Source of the DNA: Bradyrhizobium sp. CCBAU 051011
Lineage (GTDB): Bacteria > Pseudomonadota > Alphaproteobacteria > Rhizobiales > Xanthobacteraceae
Length of the DNA: 64,000 nt
Assembly: GCF_009930815.1 (NCBI RefSeq)
Contig: NZ_CP022222.1
Coordinates: 7,792,501 to 7,856,500, forward strand
Direction of reading: 5' to 3'
Position 1 is the stretch's first letter. Every line of letters begins with the position of its first letter. This document shows positions 49,615-58,686 of the stretch, piece after piece. The notes below the pieces were generated by a model, which had not been told where the DNA came from, ran no database searches, and saw only the letters and a list, made by a program, of their open reading frames with translations. A program made the translations under genes and the position numbers.

Positions 49615-50307
49615 TTAGCCGAGCAGCGTGCCCGGCTCGACCTTGACGCCCGGGCCCATGGTGGAGGAGACCGCCACGCGCTGGATGTAGGTGCCCTTGG
49701 CGCCCGCGGGCTTTGCTTTCGACACCGCATCGGCAAGCGCCTTCACGTTCTGCACCAGCTTTTCCTCGGAGAACGACGCCTTGCCGACGCCGGCCTGCAC
49801 GATGCCGGCCTTCTCGACGCGGAATTCGACCGAGCCGCCCTTGGCGCCCTTCACGGCGGAGGTGACGTCCATGGTCACGGTGCCGATCTTCGGATTCGGC
49901 ATCATGCCGCGCGGGCCGAGCACCTTACCGAGGCGGCCGACCAGCGGCATCATGTCGGGAGTGGCGATGCAGCGATCGAAATCGATGTTGCCGCCCTGCA
50001 CCTTCTCGACCAGGTCTTCGGCGCCGACGACGTCAGCACCCGCAGCCTTGGCTTCTTCCGCTTTCGCACCGCGAGCGAACACGCCGACGCGCAGCGTGCG
50101 GCCGGTGCCGTTCGGCAGGTTGACGACGCCACGAACCATCTGGTCGGCGTGACGCGGGTCGACGCCGAGATTGATCGCGATCTCGATCGTTTCGTCGAAC
50201 TTCGAGGTGGCGCGTTCCTTGACCATCTTGATGGCATCCGCGAGCGGATAGAGCTTCTCGCGGTCGATGCCTTCACGAACCTTCTTCAAACGTTTTCCGA
50301 TTGCCAT
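49615..50307 (-). CDS. rplA: 50S ribosomal protein L1
   Basis: A 230-residue L1 of the mobile stalk. In E. coli it represses the L11 operon. Signature region near the middle: [20 protein letters not shown]. It lies 6 nt after rplK and is followed by a strong terminator, so rplJ downstream is transcribed separately. Confidence 0.98.
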   Translation of the reverse strand: MAIGKRLKKVREGIDREKLYPLADAIKMVKERATSKFDETIEIAINLGVDPRHADQMVRGVVNLPNGTGRTLRVGVFARGAKAEEAKAAGADVVGAEDLVEKVQGGNIDFDRCIATPDMMPLVGRLGKVLGPRGMMPNPKIGTVTMDVTSAVKGAKGGSVEFRVEKAGIVQAGVGKASFSEEKLVQNVKALADAVSKAKPAGAKGTYIQRVAVSSTMGPGVKVEPGTLLG

Positions 50308-50313
50308 GGTCCG

Positions 50314-50742
50314 TTACCCCGCAACTTCCAGACCCATCGAACGGGCGGAGCCCTCGACCATCTTCATGGCCGATTCGATGGAATCGCAATTGAGATCCTT
50401 CATCTTCTTCTCGGCGATCTCGCGCACCTGCGCTTTCGTCACCTTGCCGGCCTTGTCGCGGCCCGGGGCTTTCGAGCCGGACTGGATCTTGGCGGCCTGC
50501 TTGAGGAAGTGGGACATCGGCGGCGTCTTCATCTCGAAGGTGAAGGAACGGTCCGCATAGATGGTGATGATCACCGGGATCGGGGTGTTCTTTTCTTCCT
50601 TCTGCGTCTGCGCGTTGAACGCCTTGCAGAATTCCATGATGTTGAGACCGCGCTGACCAAGCGCGGGGCCGATCGGGGGCGAAGGATTCGCCGCACCGGC
50701 CGGGACCTGAAGCTTCAGGTATCCGGTCACTTTCTTTGCCAT
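50314..50742 (-). CDS. rplK: 50S ribosomal protein L11
   Basis: A 142-residue L11 of the factor-binding (thiostrepton) region, needed for stringent-response activation by RelA. It reads [20 protein letters not shown] and [20 protein letters not shown]. It lies about 130 bp after nusG. Confidence 0.98.
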   Translation of the reverse strand: MAKKVTGYLKLQVPAGAANPSPPIGPALGQRGLNIMEFCKAFNAQTQKEEKNTPIPVIITIYADRSFTFEMKTPPMSHFLKQAAKIQSGSKAPGRDKAGKVTKAQVREIAEKKMKDLNCDSIESAMKMVEGSARSMGLEVAG

Positions 50743-50873
50743 GTATCACTCCTGTTGCGCCGGCAGGTCGCCGGCTGGTTCAGGTTCCGTGGTTCGGTTC
50801 AGGAGCGGTTGGCGACCGCCCTCTCCCTCCCACGGCCTCTTCAACGCGAAGCCAAGGCCTCGCGCTTTTCCGA

Positions 50874-51425
50874 TCAGACCTTTTCGACCTGACCGAATTC
50901 CAGTTCGACGGGCGTGGCGCGGCCGAAGATCGACACCGCGACCTTCACGCGCGAACGCGCCTCGTCAATTTCTTCAACCACGCCGGAGAACGAGGCGAAC
51001 GGGCCATCGGCCACCCGCACGTTCTCGCCGATTTCGAACGACACCGACGCCTTCGGACGTTCGACGCCCTCCTGCACCTGATGCAGGATCCGCATCGCCT
51101 CGGATTCGGAGATCGGCATCGGCTTGTTTTCGGCGCCGAGGAAGCCGGTCACCTTGGGCGTGTTCTTGATGAGATGGAACGCCTCGTCGGTCAGCTTCAT
51201 CTTCACCAGCACGTAGCCCGGGAAGAACTTGCGCTCGGCGTCGATCTTGCGGCCGCGGCGCACTTCGGTGACCTTTTCGGTCGGCACCAGTACCAGTTCG
51301 AACAGTTCCTCGAGCCCGCGCTGCTTGGCCTGCTCGCGGATCGATTCCGCGACCTTCTTCTCGAAATTCGAATAGGCGTGAACAATATACCAGCGCTTGT
51401 CCATCGCAAGGGTTCCGGTGCTCAT
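50874..51425 (-). CDS. nusG: Transcription termination/antitermination factor NusG
   Basis: A 183-residue NusG. The NGN domain (KRWYIVHAYSNFEKKVAESI, KFFPGYVLVKMKLTDEAFHL) is followed by the KOW domain (GENVRVADGPFASFSGVVEE). The ATG at 51425 shares a base with the secE stop (TGATG); MDKRWYIVH seven codons later is a possible alternative start. Confidence 0.98.
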   Translation of the reverse strand: MSTGTLAMDKRWYIVHAYSNFEKKVAESIREQAKQRGLEELFELVLVPTEKVTEVRRGRKIDAERKFFPGYVLVKMKLTDEAFHLIKNTPKVTGFLGAENKPMPISESEAMRILHQVQEGVERPKASVSFEIGENVRVADGPFASFSGVVEEIDEARSRVKVAVSIFGRATPVELEFGQVEKV

Positions 51426-51616
51426 CAGTGGACGCCCAGCAGGAAAGTGACGACGTAGCGGATGATCAAGTCCGCCACGAAGAAGAAGATCGAAGCCAGC
51501 GCAACCATCACGAACACCATGATCGTGGTGATCGTCACCTCACGGCGTGTCGGCCAGGTGACCTTGGCGGTCTCCGAGCGCACTTCCTGCAGGAATTTGA
51601 ACGGGCTGAAAGCCAT
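51425..51616 (-). CDS. secE: Preprotein translocase subunit SecE
   Basis: A 63-residue single-helix SecE: amphipathic part FKFLQEVRSETAKVTWPTRR, then the membrane helix (MVFVMVALASIFFFVADLII). Its stop overlaps the nusG start. In many alphaproteobacteria tRNA-Trp stands directly upstream; here 4.65 kb separate them. Confidence 0.97.
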   Translation of the reverse strand: MAFSPFKFLQEVRSETAKVTWPTRREVTITTIMVFVMVALASIFFFVADLIIRYVVTFLLGVH

Positions 51617-51978
51617 CGTTGGTTACCGCGTCCTTCGTGAGACGATTGAGATTTAAAGCGAATCCGAACAGCCCTCTTGCGCCCAGCCCTCTCTCGAAGG
51701 ATGAGCCGCCAAGCGGGCTCGATTGTTCGGGGGAATCCAAAGCCGCGCCGGATATCCGCATCTAGCGGGCCGGCAGCAGGTGGCGCGTATCTACTGCCGA
51801 CCGGGCAAAAGGTCAAGATAGGGGTGCCGCAGGGCTTCCCGCAGGCCATTTTCGGCACTTTGGCCCCGGGCCGCGAAAAGCCATTGGTTAATCGTAGGTA
51901 CTGCCTCCCATCAAATCCTCATGACAGCGCGATCTGGTTCTTAAAAGCTGTCGGCTAGCCTCATGATTCAGAGGGGTA
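51617..51978. other. 362-bp spacer upstream of secE
   Basis: No gene is seen. The region should contain the promoter for secE-nusG (minus strand) and that of the small plus-strand frame at 51979. No clear promoter boxes were identified with confidence. Confidence 0.5.
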
Positions 51979-52179
51979 ATGAGGGAAATGACCATGGAGC
52001 TGTTAGGCCAGGACCAGGAGAGATTTTCGGGCGAGACGGCCTGGACCGTTCTCGACGCGGCGAACGACCTCGGCGACACCATCACGGTCGATGCGTGCAG
52101 GCGGGTAATCGATGCCGATTTGCGGGGCGAGGCCCCGGCCCGATCGGATATTGCGGTGCTCTCCGCATTCTTCAGCTAG
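51979..52179 (+). CDS. Small hypothetical protein, 66 residues or fewer
   Basis: An open frame reading MREMTMELLGQDQERFSGET and ending SDIAVLSAFFS. The composition is balanced and protein-like, without signal peptide or membrane helix. AGAGGGG precedes the first ATG, and GAGGGA precedes the ATG at 51994, so a 61-residue form is equally possible. The frame is not opposite any known gene. No family recognised. Confidence 0.5.
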   Translation: MREMTMELLGQDQERFSGETAWTVLDAANDLGDTITVDACRRVIDADLRGEAPARSDIAVLSAFFS

Positions 52180-52245
52180 TTTCGGCCTGGCGGGAAAGAA
52201 TCCAGCCAAGCCACTGACCTCACGACGAATTCCGACCGGCGAGCG

Positions 52246-52995
52246 TTACTCTCGCAGCTTCTCAAGGCCCGCGTCCAGTGCGTCCCGGCCGGCCTGTTCT
52301 ACGCGGTCGGCATATTCGGCCCCGGCGTCCGAGAGCTCGGCTTTCAGTGTATCGGAAGCCTCCTGGACACTTTGCGACACGGCCCCGGCACGCTCCTTCA
52401 GGTCGGCCTTCAGGCTGTCACTCAGGTTCCCTACCCACTCATCCTCGACACCGGACCTGGACAGGGCGCCGGCCACTGTGGCGCCGATTGCAACGCCGAC
52501 GGCTCCGAGAACCAGCGGTTGCCGTTCCAGCAGGTCGGAAAGCGATGATTGCGCCTGCATGAAGGTCTCTTTCCGCGGCAACGCCCGACCCAACCGATCG
52601 AACATGTCCCGCGCGCCAGCCACGCCTTCCTCGAACCGCTCACCCACCGTTTCGGCTGCGCCCGACATCGCGTCGGAAGCGGCCGTTCCGGCATTGCGCA
52701 CCGTTTCGTTGATGCCGCCGCGCGAAGCCTCGTCCCGCATCCGGGAAGCGCGCTTCCGCATGGAGCCGTAGGCGTCTTCCCAGTCTTCCCAGCTGGAAGC
52801 CGCTGACCTCTGGGCGCGCGCGCCGAGATCAGCGAGCGGCGCGGCCACTGACGTCACCGAGCCGGCGGCGCTCTTCAGTTTGTCGCTACCGATCAGCAGC
52901 CACAGCGCGCCGCCTCCGATCAAAGCCGCAGCGAGCGGGTTGTCACGGGCCGCCGTGGTCAGACTATCTATGAAACTCTCTTGTGAGCCGCTCAT
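52246..52995 (-). CDS. Hypothetical envelope-stress-type protein with amphipathic helices
   Basis: A 249-residue protein, last gene of a five-gene operon. A short hydrophobic stretch lies near residues 18-38 (NPLAAALIGGGALWLLIGSD) and a second at about 158-178 (QPLVLGAVGVAIGATVAGAL). The rest is Ala/Glu/Arg-rich amphipathic helix of LEA or apolipoprotein-like character (NETVRNAGTAASDAMSGAAE). The NPLAAAL...G and QPLVLGA...G segments resemble those of the DUF3618 protein upstream. Its ATG overlaps the DUF1469 gene stop by 4 nt. Function unknown. Confidence 0.75.
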   Translation of the reverse strand: MSGSQESFIDSLTTAARDNPLAAALIGGGALWLLIGSDKLKSAAGSVTSVAAPLADLGARAQRSAASSWEDWEDAYGSMRKRASRMRDEASRGGINETVRNAGTAASDAMSGAAETVGERFEEGVAGARDMFDRLGRALPRKETFMQAQSSLSDLLERQPLVLGAVGVAIGATVAGALSRSGVEDEWVGNLSDSLKADLKERAGAVSQSVQEASDTLKAELSDAGAEYADRVEQAGRDALDAGLEKLRE

Positions 52996-53387
52996 CGCAC
53001 CATTCCCTTCACGGTGTCCTTGTCCTTTTCAAGCTGACGCAACGTTTCACGCGGCGCCAGATGACGTGCGTCGAGCCGGTTCATCCCGACCGCAAACAAG
53101 ATGCCTGCGAGCACCGCGGCAATGATCGCGGAGATCAGATAGGAGACCGGCTGCGACCATCCGCCGGCGATCAAGGCCGCGGATAGCGCAAACAGCGCCA
53201 TGACGATTGCGGGGATGACCAGAACGGCGCCGGCCGCAATGAGGCCGACGGCGCTGCCGACTTGCTGAACCTTCTCGCCAAGTTCGGCCTTGGCGAGATC
53301 GACCTCGTTCTGGAACAGTTTTGCAAATTGCGACAGCGCATCACCGAAGAGATGCGAGATCGTTCGAATATCGGTTTTCGTACTCAT
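52992..53387 (-). CDS. DUF1469 / 'phage holin family' small membrane protein
   Basis: A 131-residue protein with a soluble helical start (HLFGDALSQFAKLFQNEVDL) and two long membrane helices (VGLIAAGAVLVIPAIVMALF, YLISAIIAAVLAGILFAVGM). This matches DUF1469 (YqjE-like), often auto-named 'phage holin' although there is no phage context. In enterobacteria YqjE sits with the stress proteins YqjD/ElaB; the comparison fits this operon. 4-nt overlaps on both sides. Confidence 0.82.
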   Translation of the reverse strand: MSTKTDIRTISHLFGDALSQFAKLFQNEVDLAKAELGEKVQQVGSAVGLIAAGAVLVIPAIVMALFALSAALIAGGWSQPVSYLISAIIAAVLAGILFAVGMNRLDARHLAPRETLRQLEKDKDTVKGMVR

Positions 53388-53995
53388 GACGCCTCACTCT
53401 TGTAGGATCCCGAGCTGTAGGCTGACGACGGGTTGTACGTTGATGACGTGTACGAAGATGATGAGCCCTGACTTGAAGGGCTCGCACCCCCCGATGCCTT
53501 CAGGAAGCGGACAGCCGCGAAACCGGCCAACACCGACAGCCCCAGAAACGCAGCAGGCTGACGCTTTGCGAAGTCGGTCGCGCCATCGACGAGATCGCGG
53601 AAGCTTCCGTTGCGGATTTTCTCCGCAGCCTCGTCGACATATTCGGCGGCTGAATTGATGCCCCGCGCTGCGAATGGCACGTCATTTTCGAATGCGCGGG
53701 CCGCATTCCTGATATCGCCGGCCAACCGGCCGACGAAATCCGCTCCGCTGCGCTGTTGTTCACGAGCCTGGTCCTGGAAACGATCCGCAGCTCCAGCCGC
53801 AGCGTCCTTGGCGGCATCAGCCGCCTCCTTGAATGTATCGCGGGCGGTGTCAGTCGATTCCCTCAAAACATCGCCAGCACGCTGTTTGATTTCAGCGCCC
53901 GCATCCGCCACCTGATCCTTCAGGTTCTGGGATGAGCCGGTATTCTGGTTCTGGGAAAAATTCTTGTTGCGGGTATTAAGATCCATATCGCTCAT
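53384..53995 (-). CDS. LEA/ElaB-like stress protein with C-terminal membrane anchor region
   Basis: A 203-residue protein. The middle is a string of Ala/Lys/Asp/Glu amphipathic repeats (DTFKEAADAAKDAAAGAADR) as in LEA-like and YqjD/ElaB proteins. A hydrophobic segment near residues 150-168 (AAFLGLSVLAGFAAVRFL) precedes a Ser/Tyr-rich tail. Similar rhizobial proteins are annotated 'nutrient deprivation-induced protein'. It overlaps the DUF1469 gene by 4 nt. Function not established. Confidence 0.75.
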   Translation of the reverse strand: MSDMDLNTRNKNFSQNQNTGSSQNLKDQVADAGAEIKQRAGDVLRESTDTARDTFKEAADAAKDAAAGAADRFQDQAREQQRSGADFVGRLAGDIRNAARAFENDVPFAARGINSAAEYVDEAAEKIRNGSFRDLVDGATDFAKRQPAAFLGLSVLAGFAAVRFLKASGGASPSSQGSSSSYTSSTYNPSSAYSSGSYKSEAS

Positions 53996-54006
53996 GACGG
54001 CCTCTA

Positions 54007-55023
54007 TTAGCTGTTCGGGTTTCGGGAAGGATCGAAGGCCGTTGTCACGACATCGTCGGCCACTTCTTTGAGTCTTTCGGTTACGCCTTCGGTGATGCGG
54101 CTGGCGTGTTCACCGAGGTCGGCGTCGGAGATAGTTTTTGCTGCAGCTTCGGCAGCTGAGAACACCGCGTCTTTGCCGGCCTCGAATCCGGATTGCGCGG
54201 CAGAGCCGGCAGCGCGCTTGACCCGATCGCTCGCTCTACCGACCACGCGGGCCTCGGCCGTGGTGCTCGGGAGGGAAGCGGCAAGGATCGCGCCGATCGC
54301 AACCCCCAGCCCGCCGATCAATGCGGCGTTGTCCCGGATCACCTTGCTCGCCGTCGCCGGAGCATTCGTCGCCGTGGATCGAACGCGCTCCATTCTCTCC
54401 TTTGCCATTTCGGTGGCGGCATCCATGCCGGACCTGACCTTGTTAGTCATGGCATCGGCAGCCTGCGTCGCGCGATCCTTCAGGTCACCAGTCATTCCGC
54501 TCGCCGCATCTGCCATTTCGCCCGCGGTTTGCTGCGCCTCATCGGCCATGCCGACGGCCTGACGCTCCGCGTGTGACATCGCGTTCTTCATGCCATCACG
54601 GAGGGACTGCGCGCGCTCCACCGTCTCGTCCATGGCCTCCCTCACCTTCTCAATGGCAGGCTCCGCTGCCTCCGCAGCGCGATCGCGGACGGTCTTCGAG
54701 GTCAGCGCAAGGCCAGCGCCGATCATCAGGAGCGGCAATGGGAAACCGCGAACCAGGCGTAGCGCGGGGACGGCAATCGCTGTGCCGGCGGCGATCGCCT
54801 GCATCGGATTGTCCATGGCCTGCTGCTTCAGCGCATCCAGCCAGCTATGGGTCTTGTGACTGATGAAGCCGGATACCTCGGCCTTGATGTGCTCCGGCGA
54901 GACCTTGTAGCGGATGTCTTCTGCCGTATCGGCAATCTGTTCCCTCAACCTGTCGACGGTTGCCGCAAGCTCTGTACGGCTCTGCTCGGAATCCCGTCGT
55001 AGCTCCTCTACGGATCGTGTCAT
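54007..55023 (-). CDS. DUF3618 domain-containing protein
   Basis: A 338-residue protein. The first 35 residues are DUF3618 (RSVEELRRDSEQSRTELAAT, VDRLREQIADTAEDIR). Two hydrophobic patches (PMQAIAAGTAIAVPALRLV, LIGGLGVAIGAILAASL) flank a long Ala-rich amphipathic helical region with LEA-like repeats. Family function is unknown; members sit with YihY, DUF1469 and ElaB-like genes in alphaproteobacteria. It lies 11 nt upstream of the LEA-like gene. Confidence 0.82.
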   Translation of the reverse strand: MTRSVEELRRDSEQSRTELAATVDRLREQIADTAEDIRYKVSPEHIKAEVSGFISHKTHSWLDALKQQAMDNPMQAIAAGTAIAVPALRLVRGFPLPLLMIGAGLALTSKTVRDRAAEAAEPAIEKVREAMDETVERAQSLRDGMKNAMSHAERQAVGMADEAQQTAGEMADAASGMTGDLKDRATQAADAMTNKVRSGMDAATEMAKERMERVRSTATNAPATASKVIRDNAALIGGLGVAIGAILAASLPSTTAEARVVGRASDRVKRAAGSAAQSGFEAGKDAVFSAAEAAAKTISDADLGEHASRITEGVTERLKEVADDVVTTAFDPSRNPNS

Positions 55024-55085
55024 GTCGTCACCGCCCTTTAGGTTCGTGTCGTTTTGAAGCGAACTCAGGCGCTATTGAATGGTTC

Positions 55086-55919
55086 CTAACGCTCCTCGGA
55101 CGCCGTAGGATTACGCGCGTCATCGATTGCCTTCGTCAGCTTGGCGCCGAACAGGAAGATCTGTGCGGAGTAGTAGACCCAGAACATCAGGACGATCAGC
55201 GAACCCGCGGCGCCATAGGTCGAGTTCGGAGCCGCCTGACCGAGATACCATCCGATCAGCGATTTTCCGGCGGTGAACAGCAGGGCTGTGACAAAAGCGC
55301 CCAGCAGAAGGTGACGCCAGTAGAGCGTCGCATCCGGTAGCACCCTGTAGATCGCTGCGAACAGTAGCGTGAAGATACCGAGCGACAGGACCGTGTTAAG
55401 CGCGCCGAGCACCACCGTGCCGACAGACCATTGTTCCAGGGCCGACAGAGCAGCGCTCGCGGCCAGCGAGACGATCAGCATGAAGCCCAATGCAGCGACG
55501 AGCCCGAGACTGGCCGCCCGGCTTCGGATCAAGGAGAGGATTGGCTCGTCCGTCGGCTTGGCCTTGAACGTTGCGTTCAATGCCGTGCGCATCTCGCCAA
55601 ACACACCGGATGCCGTGACCAGCACCGTGACGAGCCCGACGACGGTCGCAGTCGCGCCGGAGGTCGGATCGCTGGATCGCGCCAGGATGGATTTAATGAA
55701 GTCGGCGCCGGTCGGCCCCAGCAGCCGGCCGAGTTCGTCGCTGATGGCGGCGCGAGCCGCGTCCTGCCCGAACGCGAGGCCGGCGACCGCAACGACAATA
55801 AGGAGCACGGGTGCCAGGGACGTGGCGGCGTAGAAGGCAATGGAAGCTCCCCGGCTCAAGGCGTCGTTGGCCACAAAGCCCGAGACGGCGGCCTTCAATA
55901 TCCGCCACAACGTTCCCAT
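55086..55919 (-). CDS. YihY/BrkB-family inner-membrane protein
   Basis: A 277-residue protein with about six helices. Family hallmarks: DALSRGASIAFYAATSLAPV near the start and GAAGSLIVLMFWVYYSAQIF near the end. The family was once miscalled RNase BN; current evidence suggests a membrane transport or envelope role. It is the first gene of the operon and the next gene follows 62 bp on. The C-terminal tail is short and polar. Confidence 0.9.
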   Translation of the reverse strand: MGTLWRILKAAVSGFVANDALSRGASIAFYAATSLAPVLLIVVAVAGLAFGQDAARAAISDELGRLLGPTGADFIKSILARSSDPTSGATATVVGLVTVLVTASGVFGEMRTALNATFKAKPTDEPILSLIRSRAASLGLVAALGFMLIVSLAASAALSALEQWSVGTVVLGALNTVLSLGIFTLLFAAIYRVLPDATLYWRHLLLGAFVTALLFTAGKSLIGWYLGQAAPNSTYGAAGSLIVLMFWVYYSAQIFLFGAKLTKAIDDARNPTASEER

Positions 55920-56270
55920 GACCTGCGCTGACCTCCTCCAATGCGCAGCAAGCCTGGACAGTGCTGCAACGGGTGGAGCTCGCGGAAGGTTTCCTTACCG
56001 CATCAAAACTCGCCGATAGGGCCAGAGGCGCCTGCCGTCGACGCGAACCTTGCAACCATCGCGCCGCACCGCCGCCTGGCGTCGTGGCGCGTGGAGAACG
56101 GCCCGCCGCCACCTCAGCCCGTCCGCTGTGGACAAATCGCACCGACCGCCAGCCGCCCGGCCCGGTGGGGAGAGGATCAGCCGTCGGCGCCGCGCGATGC
56201 GGGACATGAATTGAACGCGCGGCAGATAAATGCCGGCGCCGTCAAAATCAGCTTAAGTGTTTGATTTAGC
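55920..56270. other. 351-bp spacer between yihY-type gene and tRNA-Trp
   Basis: GC-rich on its left side, AT-richer near 56240-56270. No gene or repeat recognised. It should contain the promoter for the five-gene operon. Confidence 0.5.
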
Positions 56271-56346
56271 TGGCAGGAGTGGCAGGGCTCGAACCTGCGA
56301 CCCCCGGTTTTGGAGACCGGTGCTCTACCAATTGAGCTACACTCCT
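56271..56346 (-). tRNA. tRNA-Trp (anticodon CCA)
   Basis: A 76-nt cloverleaf on the minus strand. The acceptor stem AGGAGTG pairs with CACTCCT, followed by discriminator G and an encoded CCA. The D arm is GTAGCTCAATTGGTAGAGC, the anticodon stem-loop CCGGTCTCCAAAACCGG gives anticodon CCA, and the T arm contains GGTTCGAGCC. There is no variable-arm expansion. In relatives it usually precedes secE; here the envelope operon intervenes. Confidence 0.97.
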
Positions 56347-56493
56347 GCAGGGAACCGGCGCGTGCGTCGGTTCGTGCCGTTTCAAGCATAGGGCATACCC
56401 TGAATGCAAGGGCGAAGCGGCTTCCGCCCTACCCAAAGCACGCCTTCTGCTCCAGACTTGATCTTATAAACAACAAGCGCAACGGGAGAGACC

Positions 56494-57720
56494 ATGAACG
56501 CGCAGACCGCCGCCGCCCGGCAGACATCCGCCCTCCAGACCCCACCTCTCCCCGACGCCAAGCCGGAAACGATCGGGCTCTCGACGACGCGATTGCAGCG
56601 GTTGTCGGACGCCTTCAAGCGCGAGATCGACAAGGGCACCCTCCCCGGCGCCACGGTCATGGTGGCGCGGCGCGGCCAGATCGGCTGGTTCGACGCGATC
56701 GGCCGCCAGAGCCCGGCCGCCAGCGCGCCGATGGCCCATGACAGCATCTTTCGCATCTTCTCGATGACCAAGCCGATCGTCTCGGTCGGCATCATGATGC
56801 TCGTCGAGGACGGCCACTTCATCCTGGGTGATCCCGTCGCCAAATTCATTCCGGAGTTTGCCGAGCAGAAGGTTGGCGTCGAGAATAACGGCAAGCTCGA
56901 CCTCGTCCCGGTGAAGCGGCAGATGACGGTTCAGGACTTGCTGCGGCACACCTCGGGCCTGACCTACGACCACACCGGCAACGGCCTGGTCCAAAAGCTC
57001 TACCAGCAGTCGCGGCTGCGCAGCCGCAAGATCACCAATGCCGAGCACGCCACCATGATCGCCGGCATGCCGCTGATCTGCCAGCCGGGCGCGGAATGGA
57101 ATTACAGCCGCTCGACCGACGTGCTCGGCCGCATCATCGAGGTCGTCTCCGGCAAGTCGCTCGGCGCCTTCCTGACCGAACGCATTTTGGCGCCGCTGCA
57201 GATGGCAGAGACTGCGTTCCATACATCGGAAACCAATGCCGGCCGCCTCGCCGAGGCGTTCCCGATTGATCCCTGGAACGGCGACAAGGTGCAACTCTTC
57301 AACATGCTGGAGAAGCCCGCGATGGAATCCGGCGGCGGCGGGCTGGTCTCGACCACTATGGACTATGCGCGGTTCTGCCAGATGCTGCTCAATGGCGGCT
57401 CACTCGACGGCGTCAGGATCATCGGCCGCAAGACGCTGGAGCTGATGGCGTCGGATCATCTCTCGCCGAACGTGAAGGTCGACTCGCCGCTGATGCCGCC
57501 CGGCCATGGTTTCGGCCTCGGCTTCGCCGTTCGTACCCATCGGGGCATCGCCCCGTTCCCGGGCTCGCTCGGCCAGTTCTTCTGGAGCGGGATGGCCGGC
57601 ACGTTCTTCTTCATAGATCCTGCCGAGGACCTGTTCACCGTGTTCATGATGCAAGGTCCCGGCCAGCGCGAATATATCCGCAACATGTTACGGGATCTGG
57701 TCTACGCCGCGGTCGACTAG
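56494..57720 (+). CDS. Serine hydrolase (class C beta-lactamase/EstB-like family)
   Basis: A 408-residue cytosolic-type hydrolase; no signal peptide is seen. Nucleophile motif SMTK (Ser90, Lys93) and a Tyr motif YSRS (Tyr204) fit the beta-lactamase/esterase fold; the third box is probably near HGFGLGF (about residue 334). The family (PF00144) covers esterases, D-aminopeptidases and lactamases; an esterase or lactonase is more likely than antibiotic resistance given the absence of a signal peptide. The ATG is preceded by GGGAGAG. Confidence 0.9.
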   Translation: MNAQTAAARQTSALQTPPLPDAKPETIGLSTTRLQRLSDAFKREIDKGTLPGATVMVARRGQIGWFDAIGRQSPAASAPMAHDSIFRIFSMTKPIVSVGIMMLVEDGHFILGDPVAKFIPEFAEQKVGVENNGKLDLVPVKRQMTVQDLLRHTSGLTYDHTGNGLVQKLYQQSRLRSRKITNAEHATMIAGMPLICQPGAEWNYSRSTDVLGRIIEVVSGKSLGAFLTERILAPLQMAETAFHTSETNAGRLAEAFPIDPWNGDKVQLFNMLEKPAMESGGGGLVSTTMDYARFCQMLLNGGSLDGVRIIGRKTLELMASDHLSPNVKVDSPLMPPGHGFGLGFAVRTHRGIAPFPGSLGQFFWSGMAGTFFFIDPAEDLFTVFMMQGPGQREYIRNMLRDLVYAAVD

Positions 57721-57822
57721 CGTCATTCCGGGGCAGCCCGCAGGGCTGAACTCTGGTGCGCACTTGCGCACCAGAGAATCTCGAGATTCCGGGTTCGCGC
57801 TAGCGCGCGCCCCGGAATGACG
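57721..57822 (-). repeat. Dispersed palindromic repeat (family A, copy 2)
   Basis: CGTCATTCCGGGG (57721-57733) and CCCCGGAATGACG (57810-57822) flank CTCTGGTGCGCA...TGCGCACCAGAG (57751-57776) and GAATCTCGAGATTC (57776-57789). Module order is reversed relative to the copy at 10100-10200, so it is inserted in the opposite orientation. It fills the gap between the serine hydrolase and a convergent SDR gene. Confidence 0.88.
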
Positions 57823-57830
57823 AGCCAATC

Positions 57831-58598
57831 TCAACTGATCGTCGCCCCGCCGTCGATCACGATGGTCTGGCCGGTCATGAAGTCGCCGGCCTTCGATCCC
57901 ATCAGCACCGCGGCGCCCGCTATCTCATCCGGCACGCCGATGCGCAATAGCGGCGAACGCGCCGTGGAGGCCTTCAGCGTCTCCGGGTTGTCCCACAGCG
58001 CTTTGGCAAAATCGGTCTTGATCAGGCCGGGCGCGATGCAGTTCACGCGGATGTTGTGCTTGCCGTATTCGCAGGCGAGATTGCGCGCGAGCTGCATGTC
58101 GGCGGCTTTCGAGATCGCGTAGGCGCCGAGCACGGTCGAGCCCTTCAGGCCGCCGATCGAGGACACGATCACGATCGAGCCGTCCTTGCGCTCGATCATC
58201 TGCGGCACCACCATGTTGATCAGCCAGTTGTTGGCGACAATGTTATTGTCCAGGATTTTTCGGAACTGGTCGTCGGAAATGCCGCCAAGCGGACCGTAAT
58301 AGGGATTGGACGCGGCGTTGCACACCAGCACGTCGATCTTGCCGAAGGCGCGGTTGGATTCGTCAACGAGGTTCTGCAAATTTTCCTTGTTCGAGATGTT
58401 TGCGGCGATCGCGACCGCCGTCCCCTTGCCAAACTTGTCGTTGACCTCCTTGGCGACCTGGTCGCAGACGTCCTGCTTTCGCGAGGAGATCACGACCTTG
58501 GCGCCGTGCTCGGCCATGCGCTCGGCGATAGCGCGGCCGATGCCGCGCGTGGAGCCGGTGATGACGGCGACTTTCCCGGTCATATCGAACAAGCTCAT
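57831..58598 (-). CDS. SDR-family oxidoreductase
   Basis: A 255-residue classical SDR: cofactor motif ITGSTRGIGRAIAERMAEHG, a CNAA variant of the NNAG box (LVCNAASNPYYGP), catalytic YAISK, and the C-terminus GQTIVIDGGATIS. A GGGAGAG ribosome site precedes the ATG at 58598. It probably reduces or oxidises a hydroxyacyl-CoA-type substrate, given the acyl-CoA genes nearby (inference). Confidence 0.92.
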   Translation of the reverse strand: MSLFDMTGKVAVITGSTRGIGRAIAERMAEHGAKVVISSRKQDVCDQVAKEVNDKFGKGTAVAIAANISNKENLQNLVDESNRAFGKIDVLVCNAASNPYYGPLGGISDDQFRKILDNNIVANNWLINMVVPQMIERKDGSIVIVSSIGGLKGSTVLGAYAISKAADMQLARNLACEYGKHNIRVNCIAPGLIKTDFAKALWDNPETLKASTARSPLLRIGVPDEIAGAAVLMGSKAGDFMTGQTIVIDGGATIS

Positions 58599-58686
58599 GT
58601 CTCTCTCCCAAATGTTGACCCAGCGCGATGCCGGCTTCGTCTTGAATTCGAACTAAGCAGCGTTTGCAGTTTTCGACAACCGGGCA

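Noticed and set aside
52992..53387. 'Phage holin' label as a sign of a prophage
   Set aside because: DUF1469 is a bacterial envelope family; no other phage gene is near.
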